Assembly: GCF_000764655.1 (NCBI RefSeq)
Contig: NZ_JRGL01000007.1
Coordinates: forward strand, 1 to 64,000
Direction: 5' to 3'
DNA: 64,000 bases
Source of the DNA: Aeromonas aquatica
GTDB taxonomy: Bacteria; Pseudomonadota; Gammaproteobacteria; Enterobacterales; Aeromonadaceae
The translations under genes and the position numbers were made by a program. The notes under the pieces are model-generated. The model worked only from the letters and a program-made list of their open reading frames with translations. It did not search any database and was not told the DNA's origin. Shown here piece by piece: positions 56,804 to 64,000 of this stretch (position 1 is its first letter; every line of letters starts with the position of its first letter).

Positions 56804-57335
56804 TCCCTTTCGCTGGGATGCGCTGGTTCGCCTCACCCACTGGGGGGTGGCGGCCGCCTGCGTCGCCAACCTCTGGTTCAACGAAGCCGGGGAGACCTGG
56901 CACGAGCGGCTCGGCTATCTGGCCATCATTCTGATCAGTGTCCGGCTGGGCTGGGGCCTCTCCTTTGCGCGGGGTCATGCCCGCCTGAGTTCCCTCATCC
57001 CGAACCGGGTTGAGTTCCGCCAGCAGGCGGCGGCGCTGCGCGAGCGCACCCCTCCCGCCCCCGGCCATCACGGCAGCGGCAAGCTGGCGGTCTGGGCACT
57101 CTGGCTGATCATCCTGGCCACCGCCGGCAGCGGCTGGTTCCAGAACACCGAGCTGGGCTTCGAGCTCGATGCCGATGACTGGCACCAGTGGTGCACCTGG
57201 GCGCTGCAGGCCATGATAGCCCTGCACCTGGGCGCCATCGTCTATACCTCCTGGCGCCAGCGCAACAACCTGGTCGCGCGCATGCTGCCAACGCGCCGCC
57301 GCGCAACCCCGGCCCGGCAAGAAACCCATTCCTGA
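56784..57335 (+). CDS. Cytochrome b/b6-domain membrane protein
   Basis: 183 residues with four helices. Conserved His residues are in RLTHWGVAAA, TWHERLGYLA, DDWHQWCTWALQ and ALHLGAI, placing it in the cytochrome b561 (Ni-Fe hydrogenase b-type) family, which binds two hemes. It overlaps cybC by 20 nt; it may pass electrons from the quinone pool to cytochrome b562. The tail is Arg-rich. Confidence 0.85.
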   Translation: MPSRRADPFRWDALVRLTHWGVAAACVANLWFNEAGETWHERLGYLAIILISVRLGWGLSFARGHARLSSLIPNRVEFRQQAAALRERTPPAPGHHGSGKLAVWALWLIILATAGSGWFQNTELGFELDADDWHQWCTWALQAMIALHLGAIVYTSWRQRNNLVARMLPTRRRATPARQETHS

Positions 57336-57676
57336 GCCAGACGGGCACCCACTTCGGGTGCTCGTTCCATTATCCCGCCAGCCTGATGCCACCTTGCATG
57401 GCCAGGCATGGCGTCCTCCCTCCCCCTCTGAATATGCTCCAGGCTTTCGCAAGCCAACCCTTTACCGAGATGGCACAAATGTCCGATCAGGGTCTCAATA
57501 CAGCCTTTCATGAGCCTCATATGAAAGCATTTTCATTCACAATTCTTAACTAAATCCCGCTGTTCGATTTTCAACCATTTCGATTTCATGAATGCTACTG
57601 ACCGAACGAGGTTGTTCGTCGTCCGTTCGAGACTCAGGCAGTGATAACCAATAACAAAGTCGAAGGGAAAATCGTC
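57336..57676 (+). promoter_or_regulatory. Leader region of the amylase gene
   Basis: 341 nt without a gene. It contains an inverted repeat CGAACG...CGTTCG (about 57602-57629) shortly before the amylase and an AT-rich segment at 57520-57590 that may carry the promoter. No clear MalT or CRP site was recognised. Confidence 0.4.
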
Positions 57677-60253
57677 ATGCACAACACACTGTTTCGAACC
57701 GCCCTGCTCGCGGCGGCGCTTGGCTCATTCAGCCACAGCGCCAGCGCCGAAGGGGTCATGGTCCACCTGTTCCAATGGAAGTTCAACGACATCGCCAACG
57801 AGTGCGAGACCGTGCTCGGGCCCAAGGGATTCGGGGGTGTCCAGATCACGCCACCGGCCGAACACAAGCAGGGCAGCGAGTACTGGTGGACCGTCTACCA
57901 GCCCGTCAGCTTCAAGAACTTCAACAGCTTCGGCGGTAGCGAGGCGGAGCTCAAGAGCATGATCGCCCGCTGCAACGCCGCCGGGGTCAAGATCTACGCC
58001 GATGCCGTCTTCAACCAGCTCGCCTCCGGGACCGGTACCGCCACCGGCGGCGGCAGCTACAACTCGGGCCAGTTCCAGTATCCCCAGTTTGGCTACAACG
58101 ACTTCCACCACAGCGGTGACATCACCAACTACGGCGACAGCAACAACGTCTGGAACGGCGCCCTCTACGGCATGCCGGATCTGAACACCGGCTCCGTCTA
58201 CGTGCAGGATCAGATAGCCACCTACATGAAGACCCTGCTCGGCTGGGGGGTCGCCGGTTTTCGAGTCGATGCGGCCAAACACATGGCCCCGAGCGAGGTG
58301 AAAGCGATCCTCGACAAGGCGGGCAGTCCCAAAGCCTACCTTGAGGTGATAGGCGCCGGCGGTGAGTCCGCCGAGATCCAGCCCAACCGTTACACCTATA
58401 TCGACCGCGTCACCGACTTCAAATACGGCACCAGTCTGGCCGCCAACTTCAACGGCCAGATCAAGAACCTCAAGACCCTGGGCGAGAGCTGGGGCCTGCT
58501 CCCCTCCGACAAGTCCTTCATCTTCGTGGTCAACCACGACCGCGAGCGCGGCCACGGTGGCGGCGGCATGCTCACCTTCATGAACGGCGCCCGCTATGAG
58601 CTGGCCAACGTCTTCATGATGGCCTGGCCCTATGGCTGGAAGCAGGTGATGTCAGGCTATCGTTTCGCCGACATGGGAAAATACGAGACCGACAAGGGGG
58701 CGCCAGGCAGCACGCCTTGCTCCGACAGCCAGTGGAACTGCGAGCAGCGCCGCCCGACCATCATGAACATGGCCCTGTTCCACAACCGCACCGAGGGCAC
58801 GGCGGTCAGCAACTGGTGGGATAACGGCAACAACCAGATCGCCTTCGGCCGGGGTGACAAGGGCTTCGTCGCCATCAACAACGAGGGCGGCAGCCTGGTG
58901 GCCTCGGTGCAGACCGGCCTGCCGGCCGGCGAGTATTGCAACATCTTGAGTGGCAACGACTACTGCAGCGGCGCCTACATCACAGTCGACGGCAGCGGCA
59001 AGGCCAACCTGAACCTCGCCGGCATGAAGGCCGCCGCCATCCTGGCCGGCTGTACCAAGGCCAGCCCCTGTGGCGGGACCACCCTGCCTGGCAACAAGTT
59101 CAGCAGCATGAACCTGCGCGGCACCCACAATGCCTGGGGCAATACCCCTATGACAGTCGATGCCAACCGCGTCTGGTCCGCCACCGTCAACCTGACCGGC
59201 ACAGGTGATGCCACCGGGGCCCAGCGCGTCAAATTCGACGTCTTCGGTAACTGGACCGAAAACTATGGTGACAACGAGGGGGATGGCATCGCCGACAAGG
59301 GCAGCACCAAGGACATCTTCATCAGCGGCGCCGGCCAGTATCGCATCTCCCTCAAGGAGAGCGATCTCAGCTACCAGATCTCTCCGCTGAACGACAACCA
59401 GGCCCCCGTCGCCGTCCTCTCTCCCAAGACCATCAGCGTCAAGCTGGGTGAGAGCGTGGTGTTCGACGCCTCCGCCTCCAGCGACGATGCCGGTGTGCTG
59501 AGCTACGCCTGGTCCACCGGCGGCAGCGCCAAGACAGAGACGGTGCTGTTCGATGCCCTGGGTACCCGCACCATCACGGTCACCGTCACCGACGCCGAGG
59601 GGCTGACCGCCAGTGCCAGCGCCACGGTGACCGTCACCGACAGCAACGGCGCCTACAACAGCGTGCTGCCGACCCTGAGCTTCCGTGGCACTCCCAACGG
59701 CTGGGGGACGCTTGCCATGACGCTGGTCGCCGACAACCAGTGGGAAGCGCTGGTCAGCTTCGACGGCCAGACCAATCAGCGCTTCAAGTTCGACGTCAAG
59801 GGGGACTGGAGCCAGAACTACGGCGATACCAACAAGGATGGCGTGGCCGAGCAGGCCGGTGCCGACATCGCCACCACTGTCACCGGCCTGTACCGCGTGC
59901 GCTTCAACGACCAGACCCTGGCCTACAGCCTGACCCCGGTCAGCGTCGGCTATGCGAAGACCTTCCCCAGCCTGAACCTGCGTGGCACCCCCAACAACTG
60001 GGGCACCACCCCCCTGACCCTGGTCGGCGACCACCTGTGGCAGGCCAGCATCACCTTCAGCGGCACCGGTGATGCCAACGGCGGGCAAAGCTTCAAGTTC
60101 GACGTCAAGGGGGACTGGACCCAGAACTACGGCGACAGCAACCAGGACGGCGTGGCCGAGTCGGCAGGGGCTGACATCGCCACAGCCGTGGTCGGTGCCT
60201 ATCTGGTTCGCTTCAACGACCAGACGCTGGCCTACAACCTGAGCGCCCAATAA
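57677..60253 (+). CDS. Secreted multi-domain alpha-amylase
   Basis: 858 residues. Signal peptide MHNTLFRTALLAAALGSFSH, cleaved near ASA-E. The GH13 catalytic barrel (residues about 26-450) resembles chloride-dependent amylases: nucleophile Asp198 in GFRVDAAKH, acid/base Glu223 in AYLEVIG and Asp288 in VVNHDRERG, with Arg196 and Asn286 as likely chloride ligands. The rest consists of three starch-binding-like modules, each with an LRGT-N-WG opening (about 476, 672 and 771), and a PKD-like domain after the first (VAVLSPKTISVKLGESVVFD). Degrades starch outside the cell. A perfect terminator follows. Confidence 0.93.
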   Translation: MHNTLFRTALLAAALGSFSHSASAEGVMVHLFQWKFNDIANECETVLGPKGFGGVQITPPAEHKQGSEYWWTVYQPVSFKNFNSFGGSEAELKSMIARCNAAGVKIYADAVFNQLASGTGTATGGGSYNSGQFQYPQFGYNDFHHSGDITNYGDSNNVWNGALYGMPDLNTGSVYVQDQIATYMKTLLGWGVAGFRVDAAKHMAPSEVKAILDKAGSPKAYLEVIGAGGESAEIQPNRYTYIDRVTDFKYGTSLAANFNGQIKNLKTLGESWGLLPSDKSFIFVVNHDRERGHGGGGMLTFMNGARYELANVFMMAWPYGWKQVMSGYRFADMGKYETDKGAPGSTPCSDSQWNCEQRRPTIMNMALFHNRTEGTAVSNWWDNGNNQIAFGRGDKGFVAINNEGGSLVASVQTGLPAGEYCNILSGNDYCSGAYITVDGSGKANLNLAGMKAAAILAGCTKASPCGGTTLPGNKFSSMNLRGTHNAWGNTPMTVDANRVWSATVNLTGTGDATGAQRVKFDVFGNWTENYGDNEGDGIADKGSTKDIFISGAGQYRISLKESDLSYQISPLNDNQAPVAVLSPKTISVKLGESVVFDASASSDDAGVLSYAWSTGGSAKTETVLFDALGTRTITVTVTDAEGLTASASATVTVTDSNGAYNSVLPTLSFRGTPNGWGTLAMTLVADNQWEALVSFDGQTNQRFKFDVKGDWSQNYGDTNKDGVAEQAGADIATTVTGLYRVRFNDQTLAYSLTPVSVGYAKTFPSLNLRGTPNNWGTTPLTLVGDHLWQASITFSGTGDANGGQSFKFDVKGDWTQNYGDSNQDGVAESAGADIATAVVGAYLVRFNDQTLAYNLSAQ

Positions 60254-60335
60254 GCCTAGGGCGAGAATGCTCTGGCGGCAGACGGTACCCATGCCGATTG
60301 CCACCGAAGCAGATCCGCCACCATAATGAAGCCGT

Positions 60336-60366
60336 GTCACCGGGTCCTCGACCCGGTGACATTTTT
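60336..60366 (+). terminator. Terminator of the amylase gene
   Basis: Perfect 10-bp stem GTCACCGGGT/ACCCGGTGAC, 5-nt loop, then ATTTTT. Confidence 0.93.
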
Positions 60367-60510
60367 CTACTCGCTCTCCCCCTCACACCCCGACCTCCCA
60401 GCCGAATATTCTCCTGCCTTCTCCTCCGCCGCCAGGGGACCTCGCTTACCCCATTTCCCGACCGCCGACTCACAGGCATACTGGATCGACATCCCCATGC
60501 AGGAGCGCAT

Positions 60511-60981
60511 ATGAAACAGCTGGAAGCCCTCAAGGCCGAGGGAAGGATTGAAGAGGCCCGTCAACACGGCCTGCTGCAGCTCACCGAGCATCCGCAGCAC
60601 GCCGAGCTGCACTACGAGGTGGCCTGTCTGCACGACATGCTCGGGCGCGAGACCCAGGCCATCCCCCTCTACCAGAAGGCCATAGCACTGGGGCTGGGGG
60701 GAGTGACACTGCGCGGTGCCTGGCTCGGCCTCGGCAGCTCCTATCGCAGCATCGGCCAATATGCCGAGGCGCTGGCCGCCTTTGAGCAGGGACAGGCCCG
60801 TTTCCCCGAGGCCAATGAGTTCAAAGTGTTTGGTGCCATGGCCAGCTACAACCTGGGGAACCACAAGGAGGGGATCGAGACGCTGCTGAGGGTACTGGCG
60901 GAGACGACGACGGATCCCGATCTGGTTCCCTATAGACGCGCCATCACGCTCTACGCCGAGGATCTGGACCGGCGCTGGTAA
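60511..60981 (+). CDS. Tetratricopeptide-repeat protein
   Basis: 156 residues with helix-turn-helix repeats typical of TPR (ELHYEVACLHDMLGRETQAI, GLGSSYRSIGQYAEALAAFE, GAMASYNLGNHKEGIETLLR). It is cytoplasmic and has no signal peptide. TPR proteins are interaction scaffolds; the partner is unknown. The start at 60511 (MKQLEALKAEGR) has AGGAG 9 nt upstream. It stands alone between the amylase and the tRNA. Confidence 0.8.
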   Translation: MKQLEALKAEGRIEEARQHGLLQLTEHPQHAELHYEVACLHDMLGRETQAIPLYQKAIALGLGGVTLRGAWLGLGSSYRSIGQYAEALAAFEQGQARFPEANEFKVFGAMASYNLGNHKEGIETLLRVLAETTTDPDLVPYRRAITLYAEDLDRRW

Positions 60982-60993
60982 CGCCAGAAACGA

Positions 60994-61022
60994 CAAAGCC
61001 GCTCATGATGAGCGGCTTTGTC
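60994..61022. terminator. Bidirectional terminator
   Basis: Perfect AAAGCCGCTCA/TGAGCGGCTTT with a 3-nt loop between the TPR gene and the convergent tRNA. Confidence 0.88.
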
Positions 61023-61028
61023 TGAATT

Positions 61029-61105
61029 TGGTGGCCCCTGCCTGACTTGAACAGGCGACCAATCGATTATGAGTCGACTGCTCTAACCAACTGAGCTAAG
61101 GGGCC
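61029..61105 (-). tRNA. ileX: tRNA-Ile2 (anticodon CAU, lysidine-modified)
   Basis: 77 nt including the encoded CCA. The minus strand reads GGCCCCTTAGCTCAG, anticodon loop CTCATAA, and the T-loop GTTCAAGTC. The CAU anticodon with this body is the ileX type, where the first anticodon base becomes lysidine and the tRNA reads AUA. It is not a Met tRNA: the acceptor stem and D-loop match ileX. E. coli ileX is also near rpoD. Confidence 0.93.
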
Positions 61106-61128
61106 AGAATCTTGGTTTTGCGGCGTGG

Positions 61129-61134
61129 ATTATA
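61129..61134 (-). promoter_or_regulatory. -10 element for the tRNA
   Basis: TATAAT on the minus strand, 24 nt before the mature 5' end. No clear -35. Confidence 0.55.
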
Positions 61135-61241
61135 GGGGATGCGAGATACCTCGTCCATAGGCAGATCAATCACTTGCTGATATTTTGTACAGCCCCCGCC
61201 AATATGCGTGATCCCCCCGACTCGTGAAACCCTGATAAAAC

Positions 61242-61265
61242 AAAGCCCCGCATGGCGGGGCTTTT
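61242..61265 (-). terminator. Terminator of the rpoD transcript
   Basis: AAAAGCCCCGC-CAT-GCGGGGCTTT then GTTTTATC on the minus strand, 40 nt past rpoD. Confidence 0.9.
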
Positions 61266-61304
61266 GACAAGGCTGTATCGGGTTGACCACCCCCTACCCT
61301 GAGA

Positions 61305-63161
61305 CTACTCGTCCAGGAAGCTGCGCAGCACTTCCGAGCGGCTCGGATGACGCAGTTTACGCAAGGCCTTGGCTTCGATCTGACGAATACGCTCACGGGT
61401 CACGTCGAACTGCTTACCCACTTCCTCAAGGGTGTGGTCAGTGTTCATGTCGATACCGAAACGCATCCGCAGCACCTTGGCTTCACGGGCAGTCAGGCCA
61501 GCCAGCACTTCGCGGGTAGCGTTGCGCAGGCTCTCGCTGGTGGCCGCATCCGCTGGCAAGGCCAGGGTGGTATCTTCGATGAAGTCGCCCAAGTGGGAAT
61601 CTTCATCATCACCGATGGGCGTCTCCATGGAGATGGGCTCCTTGGCGATCTTCAACACCTTGCGGATCTTGTCTTCCGGCATGCCCATGCGCATCGCCAG
61701 CTCTTCCGGGTTCGGTTCACGACCCATCTCCTGCAGCATCTGACGGGAGATACGGTTGAGCTTGTTGATGGTCTCGATCATGTGCACCGGGATACGGATG
61801 GTACGGGCCTGATCCGCGATGGAGCGGGTAATGGCCTGACGGATCCACCAGGTGGCATAGGTCGAGAACTTGTAGCCACGACGGTACTCAAACTTGTCCA
61901 CAGCCTTCATCAGACCGATGTTGCCCTCCTGGATCAGATCCAGGAACTGCAGACCGCGGTTGGTGTATTTCTTGGCGATGGAGATCACCAGACGCAAGTT
62001 AGCTTCAACCATCTCTTTCTTCGCACGGCGGGCCTTGGCCTCACCGATGCTCATGCGACGGTTGATGTCTTTGATCTGGGCGATGGAGAGGCCGGTTTCC
62101 TCTTCGATCTGCTGCAGCTTGCCGATGGCACGCAGCACGTCTTCGTCCATCTCGAGCAGACGCGGAGACCAGGCCTTGCCAGCCTGTTTCTGGTATTCAA
62201 ACCAGGCGGTCTCGCACTCGTTGTTGGTGAAGGCCGCGACGAAGGTTTTCTTCGGCATCTTGGCCTGCTCAACGCAGAGTTTCATGATGATGCGTTCCTG
62301 CACGCGAACCCGCTCCATCATCTCGCGCATGTTGTTGACCAGGCGATCGAACTGCTTGGGCATCAGGCGGAATTGACGGAACACATCGGCCAGCTGGGCG
62401 ATAGCGGCCTGGGTGTCATCGTGGGCACGACCATTCTTCTGAATGGAGAGACGGGTTACTTCGTACTGGGCACGCAGCTCACCGAACTTCTCACGGGCGA
62501 CTTCAGGATCCGGACCACCGTCCCCCTCGTCATCGGCGTCGTCGCCATCCCCATCTTCGTCTTCGTCTTCGTCTTCGTCTTCGTCAGCCAGGTCATCTTC
62601 GCTGAGCTCGGAGCCGATATGAGTGGCGGTTGGCGCCACGTCATCCGCTTCGTTCGGATCGATAAAGCCGGAGATGATATCGGACAGACGCAGCTGCTCG
62701 GCTTCGTACTTGTCGTACTGTTCGAGCAGGTAAGTGATAGCTTCGGGGTACTCGGCAACGGAGCTTTGTACCTGGTTGATACCGTCTTCGATCCGCTTGG
62801 CGATGTCGATTTCGCCTTCACGGGTCAGCAGTTCGACGGTACCCATTTCCCGCATGTACATGCGGACGGGATCGGTCGTGCGACCAATCTCAGATTCAAC
62901 AGATGCCAGAGCCTGGGCCGCTGCTTCGGCAGCGTCTTCATCGGCGGTACCACCTTCAGCCATGATCAAGTCGTCGGCATCCGGGGCGTTCTCCACCACC
63001 TGGATACCCATGTCGTTGATCATCTGGATGATGTCTTCGATCTGGTCAGAGTCGACAATGTCTTGCGGGAGGTGATCGTTCACCTCGGCATAGGTCAGGT
63101 AGCCCTGTTCTTTACCTTTGGCAACGAGGAGTTTAAGCTGAGACTGCGGGGTTTGCTCCAT
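61305..63161 (-). CDS. rpoD: RNA polymerase sigma factor RpoD (sigma70)
   Basis: 618 residues. All regions are present: 1.1 ([20 protein letters not shown]), 1.2 ([16 protein letters not shown]), an acidic spacer with alternating Asp/Glu (residues about 187-215), 2.3-2.4 ([20 protein letters not shown]), 3 and 4.2 ([20 protein letters not shown]). The start at 63161 aligns with E. coli; an ATG at 63170 would add three residues. The acidic segment is coded by repeats of a CTTCGT-like hexamer (minus strand GAAGAC/GACGAA), a possible site of length variation. It is downstream of dnaG in the conserved macromolecular-synthesis operon. Confidence 0.98.
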   Translation of the reverse strand: MEQTPQSQLKLLVAKGKEQGYLTYAEVNDHLPQDIVDSDQIEDIIQMINDMGIQVVENAPDADDLIMAEGGTADEDAAEAAAQALASVESEIGRTTDPVRMYMREMGTVELLTREGEIDIAKRIEDGINQVQSSVAEYPEAITYLLEQYDKYEAEQLRLSDIISGFIDPNEADDVAPTATHIGSELSEDDLADEDEDEDEDEDGDGDDADDEGDGGPDPEVAREKFGELRAQYEVTRLSIQKNGRAHDDTQAAIAQLADVFRQFRLMPKQFDRLVNNMREMMERVRVQERIIMKLCVEQAKMPKKTFVAAFTNNECETAWFEYQKQAGKAWSPRLLEMDEDVLRAIGKLQQIEEETGLSIAQIKDINRRMSIGEAKARRAKKEMVEANLRLVISIAKKYTNRGLQFLDLIQEGNIGLMKAVDKFEYRRGYKFSTYATWWIRQAITRSIADQARTIRIPVHMIETINKLNRISRQMLQEMGREPNPEELAMRMGMPEDKIRKVLKIAKEPISMETPIGDDEDSHLGDFIEDTTLALPADAATSESLRNATREVLAGLTAREAKVLRMRFGIDMNTDHTLEEVGKQFDVTRERIRQIEAKALRKLRHPSRSEVLRSFLDE

Positions 63162-63239
63162 AGAACTCATCCGGTTGGTGTTGCTAGGTTGCGCGTACAG
63201 TGCGCTGCTGCGCAAATAGCCAATTCTAATAGAAAACCG

Positions 63240-63258
63240 CCAGACATGCTATGTCTGG
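63240..63258 (-). promoter_or_regulatory. Hairpin in the dnaG-rpoD gap
   Basis: Perfect 8-bp stem CCAGACAT/ATGTCTGG with a 3-nt loop, followed on the minus strand by CGGTTTTCT. It sits 79 nt before rpoD. In E. coli the dnaG-rpoD junction carries an RNA-processing site, so a similar role is possible. Confidence 0.5.
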
Positions 63259-63383
63259 TTGCGGCGTCGGTCATGAGAAACCCCTGCCCGCAGTATTGTC
63301 GGGGCCAGGCGGTTATAAAATTTTTGCTTTTAATCCCGTCGATTCGGGCAACAGTAGACATATTGGGGCCCATCACTCAAATA

Positions 63384-64000
63384 TCAAGCCCCGCTCTCAT
63401 TTCTTTTCTCGGTCTGTACTTCTTTGATCAGCATCATCAGCTCCTGTGTTTCCTCAGAGCTTAGTCCCTCCTGAGCCACCTTAGCCTGCAATTCTTCAAT
63501 TCGTTGCTTCAGGAACTGATTGATGAATCCGACGAAGGTATCCTGCAACTCCCCCAAAATATCCGGCTCCTGGTCGAGCTTGATATCTTCAAACAGGTCA
63601 TGCATCGCTAGCTGAGCGAGGATCTCCCCCTCCCGAGTACCGCGCCAATGCTCCAGCAAGATGCCGGTGGTGACAGCGGGTTGGGACAAGATCTGTTGAT
63701 GCAGTTGCAGCAGGAATTTGATGCCCTGCACTCGCAATCCGGCCAGCTCCGGCATGGCCGGCAGCTCGGCCGTCACCGCCGGATATTGCAACATCAACGC
63801 CAGCGCGCGGCGGATCGGCGTCAGCTTGGCGGCCTTGGGTTTGGTCAGCTCGGTCTTTGGCTGACTGTTGCGGGCAAACAGCTCGGCGATCCGCTGCTTG
63901 TTCTCTCCCCAGCGCATCATGCTGGAGAGTCGGGTGATAAGTCCCTCCCGGGTGAAACCTTCCGGCACCCGGCGAATAAGCTCGGCCGCCTTGTTGGCGA
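63384..64000 (-). CDS. dnaG: DNA primase DnaG (partial, C-terminal part)
   Basis: The gene begins beyond the right edge; about 205 C-terminal residues are visible, read from 64000 (ANKAAELIRRVPEGFTREGL). This is the end of the RNA-polymerase-like core and the helicase-binding domain, ending KEVQTEKRNESGA. DnaG primes replication and binds DnaB through this tail. Next in the conserved operon is rpoD, 222 nt downstream. Confidence 0.93.
   Translation of the reverse strand, partial: ANKAAELIRRVPEGFTREGLITRLSSMMRWGENKQRIAELFARNSQPKTELTKPKAAKLTPIRRALALMLQYPAVTAELPAMPELAGLRVQGIKFLLQLHQQILSQPAVTTGILLEHWRGTREGEILAQLAMHDLFEDIKLDQEPDILGELQDTFVGFINQFLKQRIEELQAKVAQEGLSSEETQELMMLIKEVQTEKRNESGA

Noticed and set aside
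61029-61105. tRNA-Met because of the CAU anticodon
   Set aside because: The body and acceptor stem match the ileX type; no initiator or elongator Met features.
61347-63464. A 705-codon open frame antisense to rpoD
   Set aside because: rpoD is unmistakable on the other strand; the antisense frame shows no domain.

Overview
The window looks like chromosomal DNA from an Aeromonas species. This is an inference from gene content, order and visible GC-richness. The pointers are hpt beside a LuxR/HapR-type regulator (litR), hemL-clcA-erpA, dksA-gluQRS-pcnB-folK-panB-panC, cysG-cysD-cysN-cysC, purH-purD, and rpoD-dnaG with tRNA-Ile(CAU) next door. It is mostly ordinary housekeeping DNA. One AT-rich accessory insert (about 37.2-39.9 kb) and several small lesions stand out.

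Layout. 1-7.7 kb: erpA (partial), a coiled-coil membrane protein, clcA, hemL (broken by a 1-nt frameshift), a membrane protein, a TauE-type exporter beside a decayed copy of its own 3' end, a frameshifted PAP2 phosphatase and a DUF2937 protein. 7.7-12.4 kb: a LysR regulator divergent from a two-gene SMR exporter (mdtJ-mdtI), a YaeR-like VOC protein and mrcB. 12.4-22.3 kb: hrpB, thpR-sfsA, dksA, gluQRS, pcnB (which appears to start at AUU, as in E. coli), folK, panB, panC and a monooxygenase-like protein. 22.3-28.3 kb: the yadGH ABC exporter, hpt, litR, ubiX, mpl and ppa.

28.3-34.9 kb: two exported hypothetical proteins, then a probable zinc-acquisition cluster. It holds ytfJ, a small exported His/Cys protein, zrgA, an ABC ATPase, an FtsX-like permease and a DUF3299 protein. 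A near-consensus Zur-type palindrome lies in front of ytfJ. A TIGR03899-type protein and an Aer-like chemoreceptor follow. 37.2-39.9 kb: the AT-rich island with a DUF2971 protein and a SIR2-domain protein, a candidate two-gene anti-phage module wedged between the chemoreceptor and the cysteine operon.

40-49.2 kb: sulfate activation and siroheme genes (cysG, cysD, cysN, cysC on the minus strand), the qmcA/nfeD pair, a small lipoprotein, a YdgJ-like oxidoreductase and a Bcr/CflA exporter. 49.4-57.3 kb: rdgB, hemW, arfA (with a hairpin in its last codons), a RibD/DHFR-like protein, a ZntR-like regulator, purH-purD behind two PurR-like sites, and cytochrome b562 with a membrane cytochrome b. 57.6-64 kb: a secreted multi-domain alpha-amylase, a TPR protein, tRNA-Ile2, rpoD and the 3' part of dnaG.

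No rRNA, CRISPR array, transposase, integrase or prophage structural gene was seen. Starts were chosen by family alignment from memory and by visible ribosome-binding sites. No database search was run.
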